Shown here: piece by piece, positions 1 to 11,121 of the stretch
Position numbering within the stretch: the stretch's first letter is position 1
Layout: each line of letters starts with the position of its first letter
Source of the DNA: Clostridia bacterium
GTDB lineage: Bacteria; Bacillota_A; Clostridia; Peptostreptococcales; Anaerovoracaceae
Length of the DNA: 13,827 nucleotides
Reading direction: 5' to 3'
NCBI GenBank assembly: GCA_024403175.1
Contig: JAKSSI010000009.1
Coordinates: 1 to 13,827, forward strand
Program-made: the position numbers and the translations under genes
The notes under the pieces: generated by a model
The model's input: the letters and a program-made list of their open reading frames with translations, nothing else
Told to the model about the DNA's origin: nothing
The model's database searches: none

Positions 1-1872
1 TGCGCCTTCACGAATGCGCATTTCCACAAAGCGTTCCAGAGCCTGTTCCGCTACTACAAAGGTGCAAACCTTGTACGCTGTATCTTCGCAATGATGCTTA
101 TCGTTGTTACGGCTCTTGTAAATGTAAGGTCATCTCTTTTCCTTGGCGAAATTATCGATGATTACGTAAAGCCACTTCTTGAAATGGCAACTCCAGAATT
201 TTCTGGTCTTGTTGGAGCAATTCTTAAGATGGTTTGCGTATACCTTGTTGGTATTGCTTCAACCCTTTGCTACAACCTGGTAATGTGCACAGTTTCCAAT
301 GGTATTTTAAAAACTATTAGAGACGATATGTTTGCGCACATGCAGACATTACCAATCAAGTTCTACGATGTAAATCAGTACGGCGATTTAATGAGCCGTT
401 ACACTAACGATATTGATAATATTAGACAGATGCTTTCTCAGAGCGTACCTCAGGTATTCTCTACTATCATCACAGTAGTCTCAATATTTGTCAGCATGAT
501 AAGACTTTCTATTCCACTTACAGGAGTAGTTTGTGTATTCGTAGTTTTAATGTATGTAATTACTATTACTCTTGGTAGCAAGTCTGCATCTTACTTTAGA
601 ATGCGCCAGAAGACTCTTGGTAATGTAAATGCTTACATTGAAGAAATGATTAATGGCCAGAAGGTTGTTAAGGTATTCTGCCACGAAGACGAAAACAAAG
701 AAGTATTCGATGTAAAGAATGAAGATCTTTGCGACAAGACAACAAAGGCAAATGCTATTGCAAACACAATGATGCCTATGCTTATGCAGCTTGGTAACTT
801 CCAGTACGCAGTACTTGCTATGGTTGGCGGCCTTATTTGCTTTAAGAGCGGCGGTGTAGTGCTTACCATTGGTAATCTTGCATCTTTCCTTGCCTTAGCT
901 CAGAGTTTTAACCGCCCAATCTCTATGATTTCTCAGCAGATTAATGCTGTAGTTATGGCTCTTGCCGGAGCTAAGCGTGTATTCGACGTTCTCGACGAAA
1001 AGCCAGAATCTGATGATGGATATGTAACTCTTGTTAATGCAAAAGAAAATGAAGATGGTAGCCTTTCTGAAACAACAGAAAGAACTGGCATTTGGGCTTG
1101 GAAGCATCCACACAAGGATGGTAGCATTACATTCGACAGATTAAGAGGCGAAGTAACTCTTGATATGGTAGACTTCGGATATGTTGAAGGTAAGACTGTT
1201 CTTCACGACATCAGCCTTTACGCAAAACCGGGTCAGAAGATTGCATTTGTAGGTTCTACAGGTGCAGGTAAGACAACTATTACAAATCTTCTTAACCGCT
1301 TCTATGATATTGAAGACGGAAAGGTAAGATTCGACGGTATTAATATTAACAAGATTAAGAAGTCCGACCTTAGAAAGTCTCTTGGTATGGTACTTCAGGA
1401 TACACATCTGTTTACAGGTACAATTATGGACAACATCAGATATGGCCGACTCGATGCTACTGATGAAGAAGTAATTGCAGCTGCTAAACTTGCTAATGCA
1501 GACAGCTTCATTACAAAGCTTCCTGATGGATATAACACAGTTATTTCTGGTACAGATAGCCAGCTGTCTCAGGGACAGTGCCAGTTGCTTGCTATTGCAA
1601 GATGTGCTGTTGCAGACCCACCAGCAATGATCTTAGACGAAGCTACAAGCTCTGTTGATACAAGAACTGAAACTCTTATTCAGGAAGGTATGGATAGACT
1701 TATGCAGGGCAGAACAGTATTTGTTATTGCTCATAGACTTTCTACAATTCAGAACTCTAACGCAATTATGGTTCTTGAAAACGGTAGAATCATAGAACGC
1801 GGCGACCACAATGAACTTATCGCTCAGAAGGGTAGATATTATCAGCTCTATACAGGTAAAACCGCTTCGTAA
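1..1872 (+). CDS. ABC exporter half-transporter, fused membrane and ATPase domains (5' partial)
   Basis: This protein exports a substrate (drug, lipid or peptide; not determinable) using ATP, as half of a membrane dimer. The frame is open from base 1, so the gene starts upstream and the ATG codons at 88 and 91 are internal. Of the 623 visible residues, about 25-340 form the type-I exporter membrane domain with several hydrophobic helices. A linker containing the residues WAWKHPH follows. The ATPase domain has a complete set of motifs: Walker A GSTGAGKTT at 418-426, Q-loop Gln466, signature LSQGQ at 522-526, Walker B ending in Asp546 with catalytic Glu547, and H-loop His578. The site is therefore predicted to be active. 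Exporters of this type are often heterodimers encoded by adjacent genes, so the partner may lie just left of the window. A terminator follows the stop. Confidence 0.95.
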   Translation, partial: CAFTNAHFHKAFQSLFRYYKGANLVRCIFAMMLIVVTALVNVRSSLFLGEIIDDYVKPLLEMATPEFSGLVGAILKMVCVYLVGIASTLCYNLVMCTVSNGILKTIRDDMFAHMQTLPIKFYDVNQYGDLMSRYTNDIDNIRQMLSQSVPQVFSTIITVVSIFVSMIRLSIPLTGVVCVFVVLMYVITITLGSKSASYFRMRQKTLGNVNAYIEEMINGQKVVKVFCHEDENKEVFDVKNEDLCDKTTKANAIANTMMPMLMQLGNFQYAVLAMVGGLICFKSGGVVLTIGNLASFLALAQSFNRPISMISQQINAVVMALAGAKRVFDVLDEKPESDDGYVTLVNAKENEDGSLSETTERTGIWAWKHPHKDGSITFDRLRGEVTLDMVDFGYVEGKTVLHDISLYAKPGQKIAFVGSTGAGKTTITNLLNRFYDIEDGKVRFDGININKIKKSDLRKSLGMVLQDTHLFTGTIMDNIRYGRLDATDEEVIAAAKLANADSFITKLPDGYNTVISGTDSQLSQGQCQLLAIARCAVADPPAMILDEATSSVDTRTETLIQEGMDRLMQGRTVFVIAHRLSTIQNSNAIMVLENGRIIERGDHNELIAQKGRYYQLYTGKTAS

Positions 1873-1923
1873 AATCGCATATAATATTTGTGCAGTTTAA
1901 ACAATGAATTGTTTAGTTTAACT

Positions 1924-1958
1924 AAAACTCGGGCTTTATCCCCGAGTTTTTACTTTTT
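1924..1958 (+). terminator. Rho-independent terminator of the ABC exporter gene
   Basis: A 10-bp stem pairs AAAACTCGGG (1924-1933) with CCCGAGTTTT (1941-1950) around a 7-nt loop and runs into a T-rich tail. It separates the exporter from the next gene, which has its own promoter. Confidence 0.9.
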
Positions 1959-1962
1959 TGTT

Positions 1963-1991
1963 TTGAATATGAACTTTGTTAAACTTATAAT
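1963..1991 (+). promoter_or_regulatory. Sigma-A-type promoter of the esterase gene
   Basis: TTGAAT at 1963-1968 and a perfect TATAAT at 1986-1991 are separated by 17 bp. The predicted transcription start is near 1998, giving an untranslated leader of about 47 nt. The ribosome binding site AGGAG (2033-2037) lies 7 nt before the ATG at 2045. Confidence 0.75.
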
Positions 1992-2044
1992 TATCAGTGG
2001 GTAACGTATTTCTAGTATTTATTATTATGAAAAGGAGAGTTCTC

Positions 2045-5000
2045 ATGAAACTCAAGAGACGTTTAGCTCTTCTGCTTGCTACCATTATGGTGGTATTTGG
2101 AACAGTTGTTCCAGCATTTGCAGATGCAAACGCGCAGGACACTATTTTAATTGCTCCTGCACCAGCAGATCCTACAGTAGCAAAGGCTACTACAGGAACT
2201 TACCAGGGTAAGAATACTGACGGCTATCTTAGCTGGAGAAGTATTGCTTACGCTACAACAAAGCGTTGGGAAAAAGCAGTCCCAGCACCAAAGTCCAGTG
2301 CAACAATTGATTGCACAGGAGACAGCACTGTTGTATTCTGCCAGCCAAGAGTTGCTGCAGGCGTTGAAACAACAGAAGATTATGTAACACTTGACGTTTA
2401 TGCAAACGCAACAGGTAAGGCTAGCGGAAAGCCAGTTCTTGTTCAGGTTAACTACGGTGGCGGTACAAGCTCCAACTCCAATGGTGCTAACTTCGCTGAA
2501 GTTCTTGCTGAATATCCAGACATGGTAATCGTAAACCTCAACATGCGTACATCCTACTTCGGATGCATTAACCTTGCTCAGTTTGAAGGTTACAGCGCAG
2601 TTGCTAGCAAGTATCAGTACTCCAACAACCTTGCAAGAACAGACCTTGTAGAAGGTCTTAAGTGGGTTAAGGAAAACATCGCTGCATTCGGTGGTGACCC
2701 TAACAACATCACACTTGAAGGTGCTTCCGGTGGTGCTGTAACAGCTTGCACACCAGCTATTATTGAAGGTGCTTCTCAGTACTTCAACAAGATTCTCATG
2801 AGCTCCGGCGTTGCTATGGATGCTATTTCCGTAGGTACAATGCAGGAAGCTAAGAACCAGACACAGGAACTCATTAACTTCTTCAAGGGCGAAGGCGGAA
2901 AGATGACAATCGATGAAGCTCTCGCACTCACAGCTCAGGATCTTAATGATGCTCAGGCTTACCTTGCTTCTAAGTGCATTGGCGCTTACTATCCAGGTTC
3001 CCAGAGCAAGACATTCACAAACATTGCAGACGAAATCGTTATCAAATCTAACTACCTTGATACATTAAAGGCTGCTGCTAAGAACGGCGTTCAGATTATT
3101 GCTATTACATCTGACGGCGAATACGATTCAGACCTTTCCAAGTCCAGACTCGGTCTTAAGGACGATTGCACAGAAGCAGAATATGCTGCTGCAGCTCTTA
3201 CTGCTATCGTTACAGCAAACTGGGGTAAGCTCGACCCAGCACAGGGTGGAGATGCTAACGCTGCTGCTATGATTCAGTCCTACGTTGATCGTGGTGCTAC
3301 AATCGGCAGAGGCACAGTTCTTTCCTATCAGGATCTTAAGAACGACATTAACCAGAAGTGCTCCGCAGTTATGATTTGCGAACTTTGGGAAGCACTCGGT
3401 GGAGATGCATACCTTGTATCTTATGACTATAATGCTACAGGTGCTCGTGGAGCACATGCAGCTTCTTTAAAAAGCGTTCTCGGTAAGGCTGAACCAGTAT
3501 TCGGCAAGACATGGAGAGCTGCTATCATGAACTTCATTGCAAACGGAAATCCAAACTGCGCAGAACTTAAGGCAGCAGGAATCGTTTGGGAAAAGTTCAC
3601 AGCTGATGCACATCAGGAACTCGTTGTTAACACAACAATGAAGGTTCAGCCAATCTCCGACGTTCGTTGGGCAGACATTAACACTCTTCTCCCAATGTTC
3701 GCTGAATATCCAGAAATCGCAAAGATGCTCGCAGCAAAGAATGCTGAAGATCTTAAGGCTCAGCAGACTGCAGCAGAAGCTCTTGCTGATAAGGGACTTA
3801 TTGCAGGAACAGACAAGGGCTTTGCTCTTGAAAAGACAACAACAAGAGAAGAAGCTATCGTAATGCTCGTTAAGCTTCTCGGTGCTGAAGAAGAAGCAGT
3901 AGCAGCAAAGAATGCTTGCCCATTCACAGACGTTGCTCCATGGGCTGCAGATTTTGTTGGTTATGCAAAGGCTAAAGGTCTTGCAAACGGCGCAAGCGCT
4001 ACATTCTTCAATGCAAAGAGCCCAATCACAGCAAATGAATTTGCTACACTCCTCTTAAGAGCAGTAGGCAAGGACGTTGCTGATTACAGAGATCCATGGG
4101 CAGAAGCAGTTGCTGCAGGCCTTGTTGAAGAAGCTCCAGCAGGACTCTTCACAAGAGGCGACATGTTCGAAATGGCTAATGCTATGGTTAACAAGTATGG
4201 TGTACAGCAGGCCCTCGATAAGGTTGTTGTAAACCCAGCTAAGGTTCCAGCAGTTAAGACAACAACAAACAACGGAACAAAGTTTGCTTGGAACCCAACA
4301 AGAATCTTCTTCAAGGAAGGTAATGCAGACGCTGTATATCTCGACTTCGCTCGTTATGAACTTATTAACAAGCTCGAAACAAAGAATGGCGTTACATTCA
4401 TCGCACTTGATGATCTTTATAGACTTTATGCTCCAGACTTCACAGTTAAGGTAAGCGGTAAGGACTTCACAGCATCCCACGCTACAGTAACAGCTCAGGG
4501 TACACTTGGAAGCAAGACTCTCCTTACATATAAGGGCGAAGCTGCAATGGCTGCTGCTCCATATGCAAATGAAGACGGCGTTATCTATGTTCCATTCATC
4601 GACTTCTTAACACTTGGTTTTGGTAAGACTCAGTCTACAGCTACAAAGCTTTCCAAGTTCAACTGCATCTCCAATGATGCTACAGGCGTTATCACAAGAG
4701 ATGACACATACACTCTTGAAAGAGCTTACAGAACATTCGAAATGATCGACGAATACAAGACATACGCTGGCGCTCACCAGTTCGTATTCTGGTTCGAAGA
4801 TTATGAAGCAGATGGAACAAAGGTTGAAAGACTCGTTCCAACAGTTGTATACATTCCATCCACATACAACCCAGCTAAGGCTAACAAGATGATCGTTCAG
4901 CTCCACGGTGCTGGCGGAAACGCAATCCAGATGGGTACAAGCGCTAACGGTATTGCTCTTCAGGAAGCAGCTGAAAGATACGGCTACGTTGTAATGTTTG

Positions 5001-5527
5001 CAGACAGCTATGCATCTCAGTGCAACTTCGGTCAGATTGTACAGCCATACGGTCTCTTCATTGTTGACCCAGCTACAGTAGATGTTAATAATCCAGCTAA
5101 CTATGCTCCTGGCACAGTTAAGGATATTGCTCACTCTGGTGAATCTGTTCAGCAGAGCATCAAGTTTGTAGAAGATTACTACAACATTGATAAGAACAAC
5201 CTCTTCATCATGGGTATCTCCATGGGCGGTTGCGGTACATGGTACCAGGTTGCTGCTCACCCAGGTATGTTCAATGCAGCATCCCCATCCGGCGCATTTG
5301 TAGAAGCTGAATACTTCGATTGGAGCCAGATTAAGACTCCAACTCTCTACATCGGCGGAACAGATGACAGAAATGGTTTTGAACTTATGCTTAAGGCTTA
5401 CGACATTGCTATGAAGCAGGGCGCAAACATTAAGAAGTTTGAAGTTGTTGGTGGCGCACCACACGGTGGAGAATGGCCACAGAGAATCGATATGACTCTC
5501 GATTTCTTCGAAAGCTATCTTAAGTAA
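2045..5527 (+). CDS. Secreted two-headed esterase with internal SLH cell-wall anchor
   Basis: The 1160-residue product is predicted to be exported and held on the cell surface to hydrolyse esters. The ATG at 2045 is chosen because AGGAG sits 7 nt upstream and a signal peptide follows directly (lysine-rich start, hydrophobic core, likely cleavage after AFA near residue 26). Residues about 85-535 resemble type-B carboxylesterases: NYGGG (136-140) at the oxyanion-hole position, nucleophile motif GASGG with Ser228, acid candidate Glu359, and His471 spaced as in the family motif. Residues about 575-720 form roughly three SLH repeats. Residues about 745-860 resemble the copper amine oxidase N-terminal-like stalk module. 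Residues about 925-1160 are a second hydrolase of the polyhydroxybutyrate-depolymerase/feruloyl-esterase type: HGAGG (954-958), GISMGG with Ser1059, Asp1107 or Asp1108, and His1140. It is monocistronic and its codon use is strongly biased like the oxidoreductase gene, suggesting high expression. The substrate is unknown; plant cell-wall acyl esters are one possibility. Confidence 0.88.
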   Translation: MKLKRRLALLLATIMVVFGTVVPAFADANAQDTILIAPAPADPTVAKATTGTYQGKNTDGYLSWRSIAYATTKRWEKAVPAPKSSATIDCTGDSTVVFCQPRVAAGVETTEDYVTLDVYANATGKASGKPVLVQVNYGGGTSSNSNGANFAEVLAEYPDMVIVNLNMRTSYFGCINLAQFEGYSAVASKYQYSNNLARTDLVEGLKWVKENIAAFGGDPNNITLEGASGGAVTACTPAIIEGASQYFNKILMSSGVAMDAISVGTMQEAKNQTQELINFFKGEGGKMTIDEALALTAQDLNDAQAYLASKCIGAYYPGSQSKTFTNIADEIVIKSNYLDTLKAAAKNGVQIIAITSDGEYDSDLSKSRLGLKDDCTEAEYAAAALTAIVTANWGKLDPAQGGDANAAAMIQSYVDRGATIGRGTVLSYQDLKNDINQKCSAVMICELWEALGGDAYLVSYDYNATGARGAHAASLKSVLGKAEPVFGKTWRAAIMNFIANGNPNCAELKAAGIVWEKFTADAHQELVVNTTMKVQPISDVRWADINTLLPMFAEYPEIAKMLAAKNAEDLKAQQTAAEALADKGLIAGTDKGFALEKTTTREEAIVMLVKLLGAEEEAVAAKNACPFTDVAPWAADFVGYAKAKGLANGASATFFNAKSPITANEFATLLLRAVGKDVADYRDPWAEAVAAGLVEEAPAGLFTRGDMFEMANAMVNKYGVQQALDKVVVNPAKVPAVKTTTNNGTKFAWNPTRIFFKEGNADAVYLDFARYELINKLETKNGVTFIALDDLYRLYAPDFTVKVSGKDFTASHATVTAQGTLGSKTLLTYKGEAAMAAAPYANEDGVIYVPFIDFLTLGFGKTQSTATKLSKFNCISNDATGVITRDDTYTLERAYRTFEMIDEYKTYAGAHQFVFWFEDYEADGTKVERLVPTVVYIPSTYNPAKANKMIVQLHGAGGNAIQMGTSANGIALQEAAERYGYVVMFADSYASQCNFGQIVQPYGLFIVDPATVDVNNPANYAPGTVKDIAHSGESVQQSIKFVEDYYNIDKNNLFIMGISMGGCGTWYQVAAHPGMFNAASPSGAFVEAEYFDWSQIKTPTLYIGGTDDRNGFELMLKAYDIAMKQGANIKKFEVVGGAPHGGEWPQRIDMTLDFFESYLK

Positions 5528-5537
5528 TTAAGGCATT

Positions 5538-5570
5538 AAAAAACTCCGACTGAAAAGTCGGAGTTTTTTT
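5538..5570. terminator. Bidirectional terminator between convergent genes
   Basis: A stem of about 12-13 bp centred on ACTCCGAC/GTCGGAGT has a 6-nt loop (5551-5556) and is flanked by A-rich and T-rich tracts on either side. Transcripts from either direction would therefore end in a U tail. It serves the esterase gene on the plus strand and the activase operon on the minus strand. Confidence 0.9.
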
Positions 5571-5591
5571 ATTTAAGAAAATATTAGTTAA

Positions 5592-6266
5592 TTAATATTC
5601 GTCAGGAATGTGGCATGTTGGGCAATCACCTGTATCAAGTGTAATTCCCATTTCAGCCATAAGCTGGCCGGCCATAGCCATTTCAGCTTCCTGCATTGTC
5701 TTGTATCCAAGGCAGAGAACGGAGTTTTCCTGAATATTGTAAGCAAGGCTGATACCCTGAGCTTCAAGAACTTTTGCATGAGCAAGAAGGCTCTTTAATG
5801 TCTTTTCAGAATATGTGAAAAGTTCAGACTTCTGATATGTTTCAACAGAAGGCCAATCCTTTTCTTCGGATGTGTGAAGAGGTCTTCCACCTAAAGCAAG
5901 GATAGGGTACTTTTCTCTAATCTTCTCTGTCTGAGCAAGCATAATTGCCCAAATGTCAGAAACAATCTGTTTCTTTTCTTCGGAATCTTCAGGCAGAACA
6001 CTCTTGAAATTGTCGTATCCTACTGGGTCGGAAAATTCCATCATGCGGATATACTTTTCTCTTACAAGAGATCTCCCGGCAGCAACTGCTTCCTTTAAGT
6101 CTTCAAGGTAAGATGCTGTTGTGGCATCGTCCCAAGCGGAGAACTGAGCGTTTCTCATAAGAGTGAATGTAGGTCTTTCGTTCTGGCAGCTTACGCGGTC
6201 ATCACCGTTTACTGTGTGGAACATTTCCCATTCAATATCAATAATCTGCTTAATTGTATCGTTCAA
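5592..6266 (-). CDS. DUF4125-type protein, downstream gene of the activase operon
   Basis: The sequence resembles the DUF4125 family, which has no established function; the assignment is by eye from the conserved start (IEWEMFHTVNG, then SCQNERPTF and MRNAQFSAW). The start is placed at TTG 6266, because AAAGGA stands 6 nt before it and 13 nt after the activase stop. The frame stays open upstream to 6317, but that extension overlaps the activase and lacks a binding site. The product has 224 residues, no signal peptide and no membrane segment, so it is cytoplasmic. Notable residues are Cys27, the GGRPLH segment (126-131), Cys185 and a terminal Cys215-x-x-Cys218 that could bind metal. Tight coupling to the radical-SAM activase suggests a role in the same process, perhaps as partner or substrate (inference). 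No glycyl-radical motif of the RVxG type is visible. Confidence 0.8.
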   Translation of the reverse strand: MNDTIKQIIDIEWEMFHTVNGDDRVSCQNERPTFTLMRNAQFSAWDDATTASYLEDLKEAVAAGRSLVREKYIRMMEFSDPVGYDNFKSVLPEDSEEKKQIVSDIWAIMLAQTEKIREKYPILALGGRPLHTSEEKDWPSVETYQKSELFTYSEKTLKSLLAHAKVLEAQGISLAYNIQENSVLCLGYKTMQEAEMAMAGQLMAEMGITLDTGDCPTCHIPDEY

Positions 6267-6279
6267 TTGATTTCCTTTC

Positions 6280-7230
6280 TTAGCCACCAATCTTGCATGG
6301 CTGGCCAACTTCTTCAACTAAAGCCTTAAGACGCTGCATGTGGTCGTCTGTTGGAACTACAATTGTGCACTTGTTTTCTACACCAAGGCTTTCGTTCTTG
6401 GATTCTCCAAGCTTGTGAGCAGGGAGGAGGTTTACCATTACGTCTGGACCAAGTTCTTTTGCAAACTTAGCTGTAGCGATGATGTTTTCTTCAGAATCAT
6501 TGTAGCCAGGAATTGTTGGAACTCTTAAGATAACCTTAACTCCAAGATCCTTTACAACGTGTCTAATGTTTTCAAGAATATATGTGTTTGGAACGCCTGT
6601 GTACTTTTCGTGAAGGGCGTTGTCCATGTGCTTAACGTCTAACAGACCGAGGTCTACGTGCTGGAATACTTCGTCGATAACATCTCTTGATGCATAGGAA
6701 GAAGATTCAATGCAAGTGTGAATTCCTTCAGCGTGTGCAGCTGCAAGAAGGTTTGCAGTGAAGTGTGGGTGAGCAAGAACTTCACCACCAGACATTGTCA
6801 TGCCGCCGCCGGATCCATCGTAGAAGAGCTTGTCTCTCTTAACCTTGTCGATGCATTCTCTAACAGTCATTTTCTTGCCTGCAATTTCTCTTGCTTCGTT
6901 TGGACAAGCTGCTACGCACTTACCGCAGTCTACGCACTTTGTTCTGTCTGTGTGAGCAATATATTTAAGGCTTTCACCTTCGCCATAAGGTCCAATTTCA
7001 ATAGCTCCATTAGGGCAAGCTGGAATGCACTGTCCGCATCCTGTGCACTTAGAGGAGTATGTAAGAAGCTGTGGTTTAGCAAGGTTTGATTCAGGGTTAG
7101 CACACCACAGGCAACGAAGTGGACAACCCTTTACGAATACTGTTGTTCTAATTCCAGGACCGTCGTGGATACAATATGTCTGAATATTGAATACAGGGGC
7201 TTCAATATCATAATTAACGTCAAAAGCCAT
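6280..7230 (-). CDS. Glycyl-radical enzyme activating enzyme (radical SAM)
   Basis: Members of this family use S-adenosylmethionine and a [4Fe-4S] cluster to abstract a hydrogen from a conserved glycine in a partner such as pyruvate formate-lyase or a diol dehydratase. The 316 residues show the radical-SAM motif Cys36-x3-Cys40-x2-Cys43 just after the family hallmark DGPGIRTTVF. Two ferredoxin-type clusters follow (Cys62/65/68/72 and Cys99/102/105/109), then the SAM-contact motif SGGE (147-150). The extra eight-cysteine insert marks the larger activases rather than the short PflA form. The start is set at ATG 7230, 8 nt after GGAG; the ATG at 7236 is only 2 nt from it. It is the first gene of a two-gene operon. 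No glycyl-radical enzyme lies in the window, so the target is unknown. Confidence 0.93.
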   Translation of the reverse strand: MAFDVNYDIEAPVFNIQTYCIHDGPGIRTTVFVKGCPLRCLWCANPESNLAKPQLLTYSSKCTGCGQCIPACPNGAIEIGPYGEGESLKYIAHTDRTKCVDCGKCVAACPNEAREIAGKKMTVRECIDKVKRDKLFYDGSGGGMTMSGGEVLAHPHFTANLLAAAHAEGIHTCIESSSYASRDVIDEVFQHVDLGLLDVKHMDNALHEKYTGVPNTYILENIRHVVKDLGVKVILRVPTIPGYNDSEENIIATAKFAKELGPDVMVNLLPAHKLGESKNESLGVENKCTIVVPTDDHMQRLKALVEEVGQPCKIGG

Positions 7231-7265
7231 AATCATTTCTCCTTTTTTATAATTATTTCTGCTTT

Positions 7266-7274
7266 ATTATATCA
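7266..7274 (-). promoter_or_regulatory. Extended -10 promoter of the activase operon
   Basis: Read on the minus strand, TGATATAAT is a perfect extended -10 element (TGnTATAAT), placing the transcription start near 7259. A -35 match is weak: TTGTAA lies 19 bp upstream, a spacing the extended -10 could tolerate. Confidence 0.6.
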
Positions 7275-7284
7275 TACTTATGAT
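7271..7284. promoter_or_regulatory. Candidate operator between divergent promoters
   Basis: ATCATA-CT-TATGAT is a perfect 6-bp inverted repeat with a 2-bp centre. It lies just upstream of the oxidoreductase -10 and overlaps the activase extended -10, so a bound regulator could affect both genes. The region is AT-rich and the dyad is short, so chance is possible. It does not match the Rex or Fnr consensus as I know them. Confidence 0.35.
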
Positions 7285-7285
7285 G

Positions 7286-7291
7286 TATAAT
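7286..7291 (+). promoter_or_regulatory. -10 element of the oxidoreductase gene
   Basis: A perfect TATAAT lies 48 bp before the start codon. The hexamer 17 bp upstream (7263-7268, TTTATT) is a poor -35, so an activator or another promoter is possible. A 14-bp AT-only palindrome (7301-7314) follows in the leader. The ribosome binding site AGGAGG (7326-7331) is 8 nt before the ATG. Confidence 0.5.
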
Positions 7292-7339
7292 TACAATGTT
7301 TATTTATATAAATATAGTTACATTTAGGAGGGTATTTAA

Positions 7340-10855
<3,516 letters not shown>

Positions 10856-10879
10856 TCAATAATACCCGACTTAAAATTT

Positions 10880-10912
10880 AAAAGACCGAGCCAAACGGCT
10901 CGGTCTTTTTTG
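10880..10912. terminator. Bidirectional terminator after the oxidoreductase gene
   Basis: A perfect 13-bp stem (10880-10892 with 10897-10909) has an AAAC loop and a T-tract at 10905-10911. The A-run on its left gives a U tail on the minus strand as well, so it can also end the convergent XRE-regulator transcript, whose stop codon is only a few bases away. Confidence 0.93.
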
Positions 10913-10915
10913 TTT

Positions 10916-11119
10916 CTATTTTTTATTGGTTCGTCCTAAAATGTAGTCAGTTGATGTTTTGTAAAAGTCTGCCAAGGCAACGAGGCAATCTACGGGAATT
11001 GTTCTAGTACCTTTTTCATAACGTCTGTAAACTTCTCTTGCAATACGCAGCTGGTCTGCTACCTCTTGCTGTGTTAGATCATTATCTATGCGCAAGTCTT
11101 CAATTCTCTTAAAATACAC
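10916..11119 (-). CDS. Small XRE-family transcriptional regulator
   Basis: This 67-residue protein is almost entirely one Cro/C1-type helix-turn-helix domain. LTQQEVADQLRI is the typical helix 2-turn region (residues about 15-26), followed by the recognition helix and YRRYEKGTRTIP, and it ends with the usual DYILGR motif. There is no effector or dimerisation domain beyond it. The start is GTG at 11119, with AGGAGG 9 nt upstream. It probably represses its own gene and the divergent P-loop/surface-protein genes through the paired motifs at 11144-11192 (inference from position). Family members control prophage, toxin-antitoxin or surface-gene switches, and nothing here decides which. Confidence 0.9.
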   Translation of the reverse strand: MYFKRIEDLRIDNDLTQQEVADQLRIAREVYRRYEKGTRTIPVDCLVALADFYKTSTDYILGRTNKK

Positions 11120-11121
11120 AA

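Noticed and set aside
88..93. ATG codons at 88 and 91 as the ABC exporter start
   Set aside because: The same frame is open to base 1 and encodes the expected residues before the first membrane helix. No ribosome binding site precedes these codons.
1880..1885. TATAAT after the exporter stop as another promoter
   Set aside because: No acceptable -35 lies 16-18 bp upstream, and a terminator stands between it and the next gene.
1898..1915. TAAACAAT-GA-ATTGTTTA dyad before the exporter terminator
   Set aside because: It is AT-rich, short, has no T-tract and lies in a transcribed 3' region, so nothing supports a separate function.
1997..2044. A longer N-terminus for the esterase, starting with GTG at 1997 or ATG at 2027
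   Set aside because: It would put extra residues before a good signal peptide and has no ribosome binding site, whereas ATG 2045 has AGGAG at 7 nt.
5592..6266. DUF4125 protein as a small glycyl-radical protein activated by its neighbour
   Set aside because: The C-terminus lacks any RVxG-type glycyl-radical motif.
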